A stretch of 64,000 nucleotides of DNA from Neofusicoccum parvum (lineage: Eukaryota > Ascomycota > Dothideomycetes > Botryosphaeriales > Botryosphaeriaceae), in contig CP087210.1 of assembly GCA_020912385.1 (NCBI GenBank), positions 2,294,001 to 2,358,000 of the forward strand, written 5' to 3'. This document shows positions 9,164 through 21,779 of the stretch, one piece after another (within the stretch, counting starts at the first letter, position 1; every line of letters begins with the position of its first letter). The notes beneath the pieces were generated by a model that ran no database searches, was not told where the DNA came from, and saw nothing but the letters and a program-made list of their open reading frames with translations. A program made the translations under genes and the position numbers.

Positions 9164-11691
9164 ATGGCCGGAACCGCCGTTCCGCAGGAGGTGCTCGGCC
9201 TCGCGGTCTTTGTCGATGTCTTGAGCGTTCTTGCCACTGTTCTCGGTCTTCTTTTATGCTTCATGCTTTGGAATCATGGTGAACGAGTCTCTTGTACGTA
9301 CTCTGCTCTACCACTTCACAGAGATCCGAGGGCTAACGCGCATAGATATCCTAATGCTCAGCGCCTCGACTACCTTCGGCGCAGTCGTCGGGCTCATCCG
9401 ACATGTCGATTTCACTCTCAACTGGAGAACAATCCAGATCCAGCGTTTCGAGAACGAGAGGCACCATAGCTATAGCGACTCAGACATGTTTGGCAAGGCT
9501 GATGTGGGCTGGCGTTTGGTACTGAGCTGGACCTGTATGCCCTATGAGCCTTCCTCACCCTCCACCCGACTCGACTAACGACACAACCCATCCAGCCATT
9601 TTCACCTACAACGTCGATGCTCTTCTCGTGCTGTTCTGGTAAGTACCCGTGTCTATTGCATGTTACTACAAAAGCTTTGGCCAACCGACTGACAATACCA
9701 CAGGTCAATAGCACTTTTCATCGGCACTTGGGACATCAGGATCAAGTCGTCAAGTAAAAAAGCCATGTCCATCATTTTTAAGACTTCTGCCATCATCCTG
9801 CCCGCCGTAATGTGTGCGGCGTGTAGCACCGAAGCCGTGCAGCGAGTTCCAGTTGCCTACTTGGTCACATTTAATTTTTTAAGTCCGTACCACCTTCACA
9901 AAATCCGCCTGAGGCTTTACTGACAATACGACTAGTGGCTATCTGCCTGACTACTGGGTCACTACTGGTAATCATAGTACTTCTCAAATACCTCCAAAGC
10001 CGAAACCTCTTCACACGCTTCTTCCCGAAATCGACGGTCATGTCAACCTCCCTCGGAGCTGGCACAATGTCCAGCGTGGCTACAACACGGACTCGGACTG
10101 GCACCGACAAGTGGCTCATAGTACGCTTTAGTATTATCATGATATGTCTCTTGTGAGTGTTCCCCATAGTTGCTATGGACTCTACTGACATCCCACAAGG
10201 GTATTTGAGACGGCGCAGATCATTTACCAAATAGTCAACTATGAACGCAACCAACACGACTCCAAGGGAGCGGCCACGTCACCAGACTTCAGCGTTGAGC
10301 AGGCGAGGATTGATATCTCTCAAGACATTCCCGGGACTTTGCCAAGCATCATCGCTTTCCTGATTTTTGGAACAACAGCCCCGTTCCGGAGAAAATACGC
10401 ACGGTTGATCAGAGTCATCTGTTGCTGTGAAAGAGCACAGAGAGGAAGATCGCGGAAGGATCCTATCCCGTGGATGATGCTGCAGCCCAAGCCACAAGGC
10501 GAGGCGTCTTGCACGTCTTTCCCTGACGACTACGAATTGGAGGGTCAAAACAAGCCAGCAACAGGCATCCGGGTGAGAACGGAGATATCGACATCCTCAG
10601 TGTCCAGTGCAGTCACTGCAGCAGAGAATGGGTTGGATGGAACCACAAGGCCGTTTTCAAAAGAAGAAGTTCGAAGAGTGTCTTTTGGAGGTACAACTTT
10701 GCGGTCCCACGAGGAGCCGGCAACCCCGCCTTTGGCATACAGCAACCCCAACAGCAGAAGGCCTTCCTCGCCCACCCGAAGACATTCCCGGACATTATCA
10801 CCAATCATCAAAATGGACGGTCAGCCTGGAAGTCCAAGTGCTCAATCTTTTGGATCATGGGCATGGAATCCCCATAGCCGACAAGCCTCTTTGTCCCACA
10901 GCCAGCAGGCTCCAGTTTCCAATGGAAGACGACCTTCCGCCTCTCCAAGCAGACAGGCGTCTATTACCTCCACATATTCAGCACGATCTTTCAGAAATCC
11001 GTCGTGGACGGCTCCCGCAACTCCTCCACGAAGCCGCGCACTCCCTCTGCTCCCCGAGTTGGAAACGGATAACCCACCGACAGGTGCAGTACACAGACGA
11101 ACCCCTTCTTCGCCAAAGAGCCCACGTTCAAGCAAAGACGACCCACTCTTCCAGCGGCCCATGCAATCTCCGAAGCTGAAAAACGTTCCACCGGTACCTC
11201 CGATACCTGCGCCTACCGACTGGCAGAGAGACTCCACAGCAACAATCGGAAGTGTACAGTTCCTGGCCGAGATTTCAAGGGGGTCCGTGACGTCTCAAGC
11301 ATCTTTGATGTCTTCGCCGCGAAGAGAAGGTGTAGACGACGCAAGGATAGCATCAGCAAGGTTGTCCTCAGAGACATCTTCCACAGCATCCAATCGTGTG
11401 TCCGGAGAGGGTCTGGTCTCCACTGCGGCGGCCCGGTCCGGAACCACTGCTCCCAATCTCGCTTCTCCCTTTGACCTCGGCCTACCGCGGACCAATGATG
11501 AGAGTAATCTTTCAGGTTTTACTGGGGCACAGCGTCAGCAAGGATCGCATTCAAACCACAGTCGCAACGGCACCCTTCTCAGCAACAGCGAGATGGAGCA
11601 TTTGAACCCCTCTATCGCCCCACATCACGGGTCCACAAGTCCAGCCATGGTATCTCCGCCGAGCCGTCAATCGCCTGGTGGCTGGATTTGA
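9164..11691 (+). CDS. Seven-transmembrane GPCR-like protein with long cytoplasmic tail
   Basis: Six exons (9164-9293, 9346-9513, 9596-9638, 9704-9882, 9936-10152, 10200-11691) join into a single frame of 742 residues. All introns are 47-82 nt and GT-AG. Exons 1-6 encode seven hydrophobic segments at about residues 10-36, 44-62, 101-122, 134-152, 162-190, 224-245 and 280-296. A 440-residue hydrophilic tail follows, rich in Ser, Pro, Thr and Arg, with many SP/TP sites (for example SPTRRHSRTLSP and SPKSPRSSKDD) that could be phosphorylated. This is the topology of a G-protein-coupled receptor with a regulatory tail. I do not recognise a named fungal receptor class and see no CFEM domain. The small exons over the membrane region explain why no long frame is visible there. 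Function is inferred from topology only. Confidence 0.8.
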
Positions 11692-13466
11692 GCTGTACCA
11701 TGCTCACTGATTCACTTGTACATAATAATTTCTTTTCTTTTTCTACTTTCCGGGCCTTTGGACGGATGACTGGGACGTACAGGAACCGTAGGCCGGATAT
11801 TTGTAAGCGGCGGATATACCACTCGCACTGCGCGAACTCCATATGGCGAGGAAAAAGCACTTTTGAGGATTACGAACTGAAGCTGGGCCCGCACCGGTCA
11901 AGGAAGACCGGCACTTACCGCGGTATTGTGGAGACGTTAAGACTGTCACCTGGGATGAAGAGAGAAGGGCTAGAACGAACGATTTACGAAAACAATCAAG
12001 AAAGAGATACCCACCTCCGCCTCCGCTTTTCTCCATCGCGAATCTCATCAGGTCGTGCACGTCGAATAGCCTGAAAGCGGCCTCGATGCCATGTTCGTAT
12101 CGTGTACGGAGTACGCGTTGCGCAGGGCTCTGCATTCGTCATGCTCGCTACGTACCTTCGGCACGGAGATCGATTAAGCCAAGTCACTATAGGGCCCAGA
12201 TACGAGGATGCCCACGCACGTTCTGGTTCAGAGCTAAAAGCGCAGCTATAATAAGATAAGCAACGACTCGCGCAGCCAAGCTTTGATGCTCCGTCGCTCG
12301 CGAAGGCGAGTCACCACTCCGCAACTCCATTCCCTTCCGACATGCAACAACAGGAAGCTCGGTGCAGAATTGCTCCGTTGCTCTCTTTTCTTCGTTCCCC
12401 CTGAACCCTCCGCTGCAGGTCGCAGATGATGGAAGAGGCGTCCGCCAAGCTCGTTTCTTGAAGCAAACGCGCATGCGTTGCCGGGCGCTGCATAAGGCTG
12501 GCCTGGCATTGCCCCTGCTGCCGAACTGCGCGACGCACGCGGTGGCGGGCCTGAGGCATATGCGGGTGCGCGCACACACCCCCCGGGGCTCGGTTGGGAG
12601 GGCGGCGTTTGGGGCGTTTCCGCGTCCACGAGTTCGGGTTGAGGGCTTGTCTGATTCGGGGACCTTCAGCGCGACGGGGACGCGAGGAGGGATGCGGGCT
12701 CGCTCGTTGCATGTGATTCGGTTCTGTCGGCGAAGGTTGGATGGATGGTATTGATGTCTGCGTTGGTTGGTGATCCGGGCGATTCAAGCGGTCGATCTGG
12801 CGGGTCTGATGGGCGCGCGAGGCCGTTCAGCTACACACACTAAACCGGCAACCAGCAGCATCTGTGTAGCTGTATTCAACTCTATCAACTGCGCTTGTCT
12901 AAGCAGCGACCCACACACGCCTTTTGGAAGCACGAGTAGCTTCGCCAAACGCCGAAGTCCGCCAACGCGTCACGCAAAGTGGTTGCCGCTGTCGGGAAAT
13001 CCGAGCCTCAAAGACCTCCTCACCATTTCCCCCACTCTTCGCCCCCTCTCCTCTCGAAGGACGCTCCTTCGCCATCCCCATCGGGACCCTCGAGACCTCA
13101 AACACACCAGATCCCCTTCCCGCATCCCCAGCCGTCCCCGCCGCAAAGTCCCGCTCGCGGACGGACCTCGGGCGGCGGCGGCGGCGGCGGCGGCAGCCGT
13201 TCGTCGACGCGGGAAGATGGCCCGACGGCCGCAGCTGGATCGTGCACCGCCGCATGCAGCGAAAAAAAAAAGTCTGTCCCCAGCGCAGCGCACACGCGCG
13301 AAAAGGGGGCTTGATTCGCCCAACGCCGTGCTTCGGTTCTCTCTGCACCTGCACACGCGTCGTCTTAAGCGTTACCGGCCGCCTGGCACCTCCATCAGCT
13401 TCCAATCAGCTGGCGGTTCCGGCCCGGTCCAAGCGGCTGGGTCGGCACCGAATGGGCAACCTGTGA
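11692..13466. other. Intergenic, no protein gene recognised
   Basis: About 1.8 kb with overlapping frames up to 340 codons, one of which (12767-13789) runs through the tRNA and is therefore not a gene. It contains a short GGC run (about 13180-13195). Confidence 0.5.
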
Positions 13467-13538
13467 GCCCCTTTAGCTCAGTGGTAGAGCGCGACACTAG
13501 TAATGTCGAGGCCATCGGTTCGACTCCGATAGGGGGCA
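13467..13538 (+). tRNA. tRNA-Thr (anticodon AGU)
   Basis: A complete cloverleaf of 72 nt without an intron. The acceptor stem GCCCCTT pairs with AGGGGGC (one G-U). The D arm is GCTC..GAGC with loop AGTGGTA, the anticodon stem CGACA/TGTCG closes the loop CTAGTAA with anticodon AGT, and the T arm is ATCGG-TTCGACT-CCGAT. The A box (TAGCTCAGTGG) and B box (GGTTCGACTCC) are intact, and the discriminator base is A. The anticodon reads ACU and, with inosine at position 34, ACC as well. It sits about 210 bases from the 3' end of the protease gene. Confidence 0.97.
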
Positions 13539-13630
13539 TGTCTTTTTGCCCGTTGGATGGGCGTGGATGCGGCGTGCTGTTTTGGGGGGTTGTCATGGGT
13601 GAGCATCCATTGCTGTCTCCCCCTGCGCCT

Positions 13631-13654
13631 TTGTATGTATGTATGTATGTATGT
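13631..13654 (+). repeat. TATG tetranucleotide microsatellite
   Basis: About six uninterrupted GTAT/TATG units lie just after the tRNA and before the protease 3' end. It is non-coding. Confidence 0.85.
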
Positions 13655-13749
13655 ACAACAGTGCTGCCAGTCTCTCTTCACGCAGGTCCAACCTGCGTCT
13701 ATTTATCATTACACTCGTACGCACTCTCTCCCTCCCATCATCATCTCGC

Positions 13750-15831
13750 TCACGGCAACCCCAAAAACAAGTCCACCATCTTCGGGTAATTTGGCGTGCC
13801 CAGCCCCGTCACCGGATCCCACCCCTCCGCACTGCTGAACCCCGGGGTCCCGCAGCCCTCGTTGCCGCCTTCGGTGATGTCGTTCAGCACGTCCGGGTTA
13901 GCGTAGAGCGTGGGGTTGAGGAAGCCGACGGCACCCTTGCCGGCGGCCAGGCGCTGCTCGTTGATGAGGGTGACGACGCTGCCGAACGTGGGCGCCGACG
14001 CCGACGTGCCGTAGACGAGGCCGAACTCGCCGTCGATGGCGATGACGTAGTTTGCGCCGTTGGCCGAGACGTCCGGGAAGGCGCGCGTCTGCTGGGAGTT
14101 GTTGAAGCGGTCGGCGCCGTACGGCGGCGGGTGGTCCGCAAACCAGGCATGCACGGCCGAGGCCTGGTAGTCCGGCAGCGGGAAGACGTTGCTGAAGCCG
14201 CCGCCGCTGTAGATGACCGTCTCGCACGCCTCTTCGGGCTGCGTGCCGCTGGCGAGCGCCGACTCGATGTCGGTGCCCGGCTTGACTTGCGTCGCCCCGA
14301 CGGACGTCACGTAGGGGCAGCCGCCAGGGAAGGAGGGGTTGAAAATGCCCGAGGTTCCGTTGTTGTAGTCGCCGGTGGTGGGGTCGATGCACTGCCCGCC
14401 GTTGCCGGCGACGCCGTAGTCTCCGGATGAGTACAGGACGGTCACGCCTTGAAGGCCAAGCTTCATGTACTCGTCGCACTGGCGCTGCTCGTAGGCCGGT
14501 GTCAGGTCGGCCTCGTTGTAGCCGTATGACGTTGAGATGACTTTGGTTGCGGCGAAGCCACCGCAGTTCTCCGGGCCTTCATAGGCTCCTTCGCCCCCGT
14601 ATGGATCCGGGTAGATGCCATCCTGGTTCGGATCATCTCCACCTTCGTACGTGCCTGAGAGCTGTCAGTCATCAGATTGCTAGCATGGGAGCGGTGGAGG
14701 GCTTACAGTACGAGCCGTCGATGGCATCAAGGAAATTGTTGAAGGAAGCACCTTCGACGACATCGCCCACTTGGTACAGTGTCACATTCAACGGGTACAC
14801 AAGCGTCATTGCGTACTCCAGATCCAGGTCCGATTCGCCGTTGTAGCCAAAGCCAACGCTGGCGTTTTGTACAGTACCGCCGTCAATCGAATCGAGAATG
14901 GGCCGATTGCCAACCTGCTCCTCGGAAAAGTTGGAGAAGAAAAGATCAAGATCACCCGGAAGATAGGCCTGAGGAGTGTACTCGACGATACCGTAACTGT
15001 TATCCGGGTTTGCAGTAGAGCCTTCAGGGAACTGGTACAACGCGCGGAGACAATCCGGAACAATCTGCTCGTCACACTGCGCAAGATCTGAGATGACTTC
15101 GGCTGCGCTCAACTGGCCGCCGAACTTAGGAAGAGAGCCACTTCCGCTCTCGCCGATGGTGTGAGCAACACCGGGCTTGACGGTCGAGACAGTGTCACGC
15201 TTCCGGTTGGTGAAGTTGAGCTTCTTTTTGGGATGCGTGACCTTGGCATCAAAATGAACGGTCGGAAGGACAAAGTCGATGTGCTCACGCACGTGGGCAG
15301 GGAGGCTGTAATCCTCGGCCGCAATATGGCCCTGGCCGGTAGCGCTATGGTGGTACACATGGTATTCAGTCATGAGAAGAGACTCGGCCTCGTCGACGGT
15401 GGCATCGAACTCAATCCAGTTCAAACCTTGGGATGTCTTCACGCGCTCGGTGGCAATTCCAGCACTAGCGAGCCATGATTTGACAGTATCAACTGTCTCC
15501 GAGCTGTGACCCTGTCAGCTTGCTCGGTCGAAGGGTCTGGATGCGCGCACCTCGGGGCAAACGTCTCAGCAACCTGCTTGGCCGACCAATGTTGGCCATA
15601 TTTCTCCGAAGCGGGATTGGACACCTCGTGCAGATACTCGTACGCCTTGTCAAGATTCCTCTGGGAGAGGGCAATCCGCATGGGCAGCACGGTGCGGGGA
15701 CTCAGCTTAGAGCTCTTTGCCCATCCTGCAGGTAGGCGATCACGCTTCTCGTGGAGGACGTGGGTTGAGGCCGGGGAAGCGACCACACCGCACAGGAGCG
15801 CGCCGCAAACAACGATGTCGGAGAGACGCAT
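13750..15831 (-). CDS. Secreted sedolisin-family serine protease (tripeptidyl-peptidase type, S53)
   Basis: Exons 15831-15551, 15503-14707 and 14654-13750 (introns 47 and 52 nt) give 660 residues. I start at the ATG at 15831 because it begins a good signal peptide (MRLSDIVVCGALLCGVVAS); an in-frame ATG 78 nt upstream would bury it. A pro-domain fills roughly residues 20-215. The catalytic domain carries E317 and D321 in GESDLDLEY, the oxyanion Asp437 in SSGDYG, and the nucleophile Ser577 in GTSASAP, followed by the C-terminal GWDPVTGLGTPN calcium-site region. Sedolisins are acid-active proteases; fungal members release tripeptides or cut internally outside the cell. Propeptide plus catalytic domain is the normal length. 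A TATA-like box lies about 85 bases upstream. Confidence 0.95.
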
Positions 15832-15912
15832 GTCGGAAAAGATCACCCAGATGACAGAGCCAAAGTGGAAGCTCGAGAACTCCTGGCTCCACCAGCGAGA
15901 TATCGACACATG

Positions 15913-15920
15913 CTTTTATA
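15913..15920 (-). promoter_or_regulatory. TATA box of the sedolisin gene
   Basis: TATAAAAG on the minus strand, 82-89 nt upstream of the chosen start codon at 15831. The position supports that start. Confidence 0.5.
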
Positions 15921-17188
15921 CCCGATTCTCGCAGCAAAAGCAGCTTATCGAGGTGTGTGGATGGTTCAAATGGCCTCTGGCCTCCTTCCTGTTGCAGGCT
16001 GGACATGATTGCAGTGGCTGTCGACGCGTCCCGTGCACTATGCAAGAGCATGGGATGAACAGGTACAGAAGACTCGCGTGAGGCAGCACCTCTGTGCCAA
16101 TAGTGTGTCCCGAAAGAGTATAGAGCCGGGAAGTAGCCGCTTAAAGGCTTGGGGAGCTTGTCGCCACGCGGTCTTATGCTTGTCCATAGCTTATCATGAG
16201 ATGGACTCTGGGGTCCTGGCTACCCGGGACGATAGCAATGCGTCTAATTCTCCGCATGAAATCCTCAGGCCTGAAGGAATCCGCGGCGCACATCAGCGCA
16301 GCTGACGACCTGGCTGCGCGCTGACACGCTGCAGTCCTTGATCTGATGGCGGAAGACAGGAACAGGCGGTGCCTGAAGCGCAGCGTTGCGAAGCACATCC
16401 ATGACGCCGTCATTCTTGGTACCCAGGAATCTCCGAGAAGCGGGCCTAATATAGACAGCCGGGGGTTATGTCGCGTTTTAGGAAGGTGGAGGAGGCGGTG
16501 CCGGTCAGTTGATAGCGAGCACCGCTCGTGAGGCCTGGGTCACGGAGGACGCTGAAATGATGCCATGCTCGAGCGAATGAAGCAAACGACGGTGTGCATG
16601 GCGATAAGACCAGTGTCTTAGGCGGCGCGAGTGTGTGATGGGTGTGATGATAACGGCCGCGTGCAGGTGACCAGGCGTCGGCTCGAATCGGCAGCGGCGG
16701 CGGCAGCGGCTGCGGCACAACCATCACCCGCCGTCTGCCATCGGCTCCGAGCCCAACAATCGCAACCACCTCCGCCAGCTTCCCGCCGGTCCGGCTCTTC
16801 GTAGCCTCAGCCTAGCACTGCAGCTGTGTCCAGCGAAGAGCCCTGCCTGTCTCCCATGCTCTTTTCCGGTCTCGCTGGGATCCTGGCATTCGTCGTTGTG
16901 CGCCCGCCAGCGTGAGCGCTGCCATGGGCCGGCGTTCCAACCCCTCCGAATTCGCGAAAATTCCCTGGTCGCGAGAAACGCTGTCTGCGGACTGCTCGAG
17001 GAAGTAGCGTTGCGCTGCTTTATATGCTTCACGGAGAATGGAAATACGGGCCCCGCTCAGCCCTCATCACATGCATCCTCGGGCGTTAAGGATTCGCAAC
17101 GCAAATTCTGGACCTGGCCTTGTCACTGTCATCGTTGGAATATGACATGGAATCAAAGCGATATGTACTTGCGCAGGATGCTAGGATG
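15921..17188. other. Intergenic, no gene recognised
   Basis: About 1.3 kb between the protease promoter and the 3' end of the MFS gene. Only short unrelated frames are present. Confidence 0.55.
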
Positions 17189-18797
17189 TTACAGGTTGTA
17201 GCGGAAATCCGGGTGCGCATCGCCTCTCTTTCCTCCGTCAATCTCCTTGGCCTTCTGCTCAACCGACATCTTATCGCGCTTGCGGTTCAGACTCCAAAGC
17301 GTGAGCCACATGACCGAGTACCCTATCCCGGCACATATTATAGCTGTCAAAGACACAGCGTGCCCAATCACGTACCGCCCATCCGAGTTGGTCAGTCGGT
17401 AGATCTGCCCGGCCTGGCCATCTTCGTTAGCTCTGTTTCGCTCCGCAGAAGGCCGCACTTACGACAATACCCGCACTATTTCCTATCGTCTGCTGCAGCC
17501 CAATCGCAGTCGCACGCTTGAAGTACCCGGCATTGCTGTTGCTAATCCAGGTCACGTTCAGGCCGACCACGCAGTAGATCCCAGTCGCAGTGACGAATGT
17601 GGCGAAATACAGAACTGCCGTAGAGCTCATGCTAACCCCAATCAGCAATGCGTAGCCGGTCATCGTGACCATGGCCATTGGGACCATGAACACAGCTCGT
17701 CTGTTGATGTGGTCCGACAGGAAGGACACCGCCACGTAGATGACCGCCGCCCACGCGTATACAGGAACCGTCAGGAGCTGCGTCCTGACGCTGGAGTATC
17801 CGAAACCGTTGATGATCTTCGGCAGGAATGTTGAAAACCCGAAGGAACAGATGTTCGCGCAGAACTGGCAGAACGCTGACAGCCAGACCTTCGGATCCTT
17901 GAAAGCGAGCTTGATCTCGCTCTTGTCGAAGACCTCGGAGCCGTGGTAGACCTTGGCACGCTCATGACGGATCCTCATAAGCGCCTTCTCATCATCGCGG
18001 AGCCACCACGCTGTCTCAAAGGAGTCGGGAAGTATGAAAACAGCCAACACTCCAACAACAATGGATATCAAGCCCTCCACAAGGAAGAGCCAACGCCAGC
18101 CCGCGAGCCCCTTGGCACCGTGGAGGCTGGTCAGGCCGTACGCCAGGAGGCCACCAAACGATCCGGATAGTGCCGCAGCGACAAACAGGTAAGATATCCT
18201 CCTGGCTTGCTCTGTCCTTTGATAGAATGTACTGAGGTAAAGCGTCAGGCAGGGAAACAGGCCAGACTCGAATGCACCAAGGAGGAGTCTTGTGGCTAGA
18301 AGCGCGGCGTAGTTCTGAACGAAGGCAGCGCCGATGATGACCGCACTCCAACCGATGATGAAGAATGGGATTAGACGGCTTGGTCCCAGTTTCTTTAGGA
18401 CCAATGACGCGGGAATCTCGAAGGCGATGTAAGTCACTGCAGAGCCTGTGAGTGATGGGCCGCTCCCGTGGCTGGGCTAGCATACCATAAAAGACAGTCA
18501 CCGCGACGTTGAGCTTGTTTCCGTCCAATTTCAAGTCCTCATTCATGCCTGCGATGGCGGCATTCCCGATGTTGCTACGGTCCAGGTAGGACACCAGGAA
18601 GAATAGAACCTGTCCACGTTAGATGATGGCTGACGCAGTCGTAATCCTGACATAGGTACCATCATGGGCGCCAGCCACATGTCCAACTTCCGCACCAGAC
18701 GCTTCTCCGCCACGGGATCAATCGACAGCTCTGCAGAAGCAGTCTCAACGTCATTCTTCACCTCGCCTTCGATCTCGAAGGACTTGCGGTCTGCCAT
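17189..18797 (-). CDS. MFS transporter, anion:cation symporter (Dal5/TNA1-like) family
   Basis: Exons 18797-18660, 18609-18486, 18436-17463 and 17413-17189 (introns 49-50 nt) give 486 residues. A polar N-terminus leads to KRLVRKLDMWLAPMM and VLFFLVSYLDRSNIGNA, the typical first-helix signature of this fungal symporter family. Further MFS landmarks are RLLLGAFESGLFPCL, GWRWLFLVEG and the central loop with ILPDSFETAWWLRDDEK. The total of about twelve helices and the length are normal. Relatives carry organic anions such as allantoate, nicotinate or pantothenate; the substrate here cannot be read from sequence. It is divergent from a Zn2Cys6 regulator 435 bases away, with a hydrolase gene beyond that, so a shared substrate pathway is plausible. 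Confidence 0.93.
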
Positions 18798-19232
18798 GGC
18801 TCGAGAGACCAATCTGGGTGAAAGTAAGATGCTGTGGTGAACGGTGAAGATGACACGGCATGATCTTGTATGCACTGCACACGCCCTTTTTCACAATCAG
18901 GAATCGAGTGATATTGCCAAGCTGGCACTGGTAGGGCTATCGGGAATTGCCAAGAGTGATCGGGAAATCGAGTGGTGGTTCCACAGATAAGCGTGTCCGA
19001 CCCGTATTTCCGACGAAAACCTCAATTACAGACAGCACTCTGAACTAAATTTCGGTAGCATTAAAGATCCATCAGACAGATGGCCCTCTAGCTGTCATGT
19101 TCAAGACAGAACGGCGTCTCTAAATCCATGCAACCGCACGCAATGCGCTAAAGCGGTACCTGGAGTACCTTTCCCCGCATCGGCTTCTCGTCCCGACGCC
19201 ACCTCTATCTTATCTTTTGCCCGCCCATTAGC
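18798..19232. promoter_or_regulatory. Divergent promoter region between MFS transporter and Zn2Cys6 regulator
   Basis: This 435-bp region separates two head-to-head genes. It contains CGG and CCG triplets of the kind bound by Zn2Cys6 proteins, but no clear paired, correctly spaced palindrome was identified by eye. Confidence 0.45.
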
Positions 19233-21504
19233 ATGCAGCATACAAAAAGCCGACAGGCCCTTGCCCTGGACGCCAAAAAGCCGATGGCCGATCCTCAAGG
19301 CAATACCCCCGGTAGACGTCTTGCCAGCGGATTTGCTGATGAGGCGCAGCCAGTGAGCAAGCGGAGGAAAAGAGGTCGCCATGCTTCGGCATGTGTTCCC
19401 TGCCACCGGCGAAAACAAAAGGTGATATTCATTTTCTAATCAAAGTGGCGCTGGCTGATTTGCAGGAAGTGTGATGGCGCGAAACCCTGCCTCAACTGCA
19501 CCAGAAGGGACGTGGCTTCGACGTGCACCTTTCCGGAAACAGAAACTGCAGCAGACGCACCTCGCGCTGCGCCTGCAGAGCGTCTGGGGGCTGGGGCCAC
19601 AGACAGGACAAACGAGCACACCCCGCATACCCAGCAGCGTAATTCCGAGGCCGAAGAGGACAACGACGACGACACTGAAGGACCAAGATCTCGCGGGGAC
19701 CCGCGAGTTGGTAGCTTGTTTCGGTCCAGGGATGCGCCTTCATTTTTCGGGTCCTCCTACTTCGGCCCTCAGGCAGCTGCCAAAGTCATTGAAGCACCGG
19801 CTCCGGAATCTCTAGCCGGTATGTCCCAGCATATGCCGGCAGGATCTTTGCACTCGTTCCGGGACGTCGGAGGACCGTTCTCCCAGATCTGGGACCTTCT
19901 TGGTCTGCTGCCGCGCAGGAAGTCAACCGCAGACCGTCTTACTGAGTGTTTCCTCGAGGAACTTAACTGGGCTATAGATGCTGTGCACCCCACGGCGTTT
20001 AGATCGCAGTATCAGGCATTTTGGGCTAGGAAATTTGGATTCGACGATCTCGCTAGTATCGACCTCCGATGGTTGGCTCTGCTTTTCATTGTCCTGGCCT
20101 ACGGCGTCCTGCTTGATTGCCCGCAGCCTCTCAATATCGATATGCAGAGAGAGCTCGAAGAGACATCTCTCCGGTTCTACTGGGCAGCACGAAGAGCTAT
20201 CGTTATTGCGCCTACGTTTTACGGCGAAAGTACGGACCTGGTGAGAGCCGGTGTGCTTGTAACGCGCTACCTGATATACTCACGCCGAGTTCCAGAGTCG
20301 TGGCTTACGACCAGCTTTGCCATGGTAAGACAATGACTGCTTTGTGTTTATTTCTGTACACTAACAGAACTAGCGCATGGCGCAAGCCCAGGGAATGCAC
20401 ATCGACGGCGAGCGGTGGAGGTTGTCTCGAAAGGACACTGAGACTCGCCGAAGGCTGTGGAGCAACCTCTATCTCCTGGACAAGACCATTGCACTATCTT
20501 TGGGGAGACCATTTGCAATAGTTGACCAGCAATGCCTGGTGGAAAAAGCCAGCAATGTCTGGCTTGACGACATGAGCGATGATGCGGCAGCTTCCGCCCC
20601 AGTGCTACCGATCTCGGAGCCTACCCCAAGTGTGTCAAATCGCCTGTGTCATGAGCTTGCCATTATCGTTGGCGCTATACAGGAGAAATGCTTTGGCCTG
20701 TTCACCGTCTCGTACGACACGGTTCTTGCTCTCGACCGCGAGATCCTCGAATGGCGCAAACGGCTTCCCCCATACTTCCGACTTGAGGACCCAGACCTGT
20801 CGCTCGATTCCCGACTTCCATTCTTGGCTTGGAATCGTCTTCACATCCACAGCATGTACCATTTCGCGAGGGTGACCCTCCACAGGCCGTACCTGCTCCG
20901 GCCCTCCATCACCAACCGATTTCGCCTCAGTCACGACGCATGCATTTCTTCTGCTTGCGCCGATCTCAGCATGCGCCTTCAATCCCTGGGCCAGCCGTTG
21001 CAGGACCGTCTCAGGTGGACACTGGGACCGCACTATCTTTTCAATAGCGCTCTTGTTCTGGGCATCATCGCTGTCCGAGATCCAGCCTCACGCCGCAGCC
21101 TTGCCATTCTGGAAGATCTGGCAGCGTATTGCGAGATGCAGCGCAAAGACATCTGGGTCAATGAGTTCTCACTGGCCGAGGTCAAAATTGTCGAGCTCTG
21201 CATCAAGAAAGCTCGCGAATTACGCAGTGTCTCGGAGACCGCAATCTCCAATGTCTCTTCCGCTGCTCGTCTGATTCCAGATATGCACACTCCCTCCTCA
21301 CTTGATGATACGCATCTTGTCATGTCGGATGGTGCAGCTACATTTGAACAAGCGACTTCTTTAGACCTCACCGGACTCAACGGGTCTGCGAGCTGGCAGC
21401 CTCTCCCGTGGGATGACTCGTTCACTTTCCCCGAGGCTGCAGATTTGCAATCGTGGGAGCAGGTCATTGATAGCATCACTCAAAATCAAACCAGAGCGTT
21501 CTAA
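19233..21504 (+). CDS. Zn2Cys6 fungal transcription factor
   Basis: Exons 19233-19421, 19470-20324 and 20374-21504 give 724 residues. The first intron interrupts the zinc cluster at the usual place. Joining AAG to TGT at the GAAG acceptor restores the exact spacing C54-x2-C57-x6-C64-x5-C70-x2-C73-x8-C82. The alternative acceptor four bases earlier would hit a stop. A basic stretch (VSKRRKRGRH) precedes the cluster. The middle region holds the fungal-specific transcription factor domain, with the typical GMHIDGERWRLS and ETRRRLWSNLYLLDK stretch at about residues 354-385. Such proteins bind CGG-containing sites in the nucleus and usually control nearby genes. The divergent transporter and the downstream hydrolase are the obvious candidate targets. 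Confidence 0.93.
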
Positions 21505-21779
21505 ATGAATCTGAAATTTCCAAGAACAAGTTTTCTGCAAGGAATACAGTGTCTTTTCTCACCATCAGAGTCTCGGAGTGGGATTTGCAATTTAGACCAA
21601 AGCTTTGGTCCAGCAGAAGTGCTGTTCCAGCTCTGCGGTCTTGCTCCTCGCCTCTCGGTTCCAATCGGACTTGACCGACCTTCAGATATACCCGATCGGG
21701 AATGGCGTCGGCAAAGTGCAATGATTGATCGGAGAATGCACCGGCCTGTCGGCTTTTTGTCAGACATCTCAATTGCACG

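Noticed and set aside
12767..13789. 340-codon frame on the plus strand
   Set aside because: It runs straight through the tRNA-Thr gene and the TATG repeat, and its translation has no conserved feature.
18990..19232. Inverted CGG pairs as a regulator binding site in the divergent promoter
   Set aside because: Several CGG and CCG triplets exist, but no convincing spaced palindrome was seen by eye, so no site was annotated.
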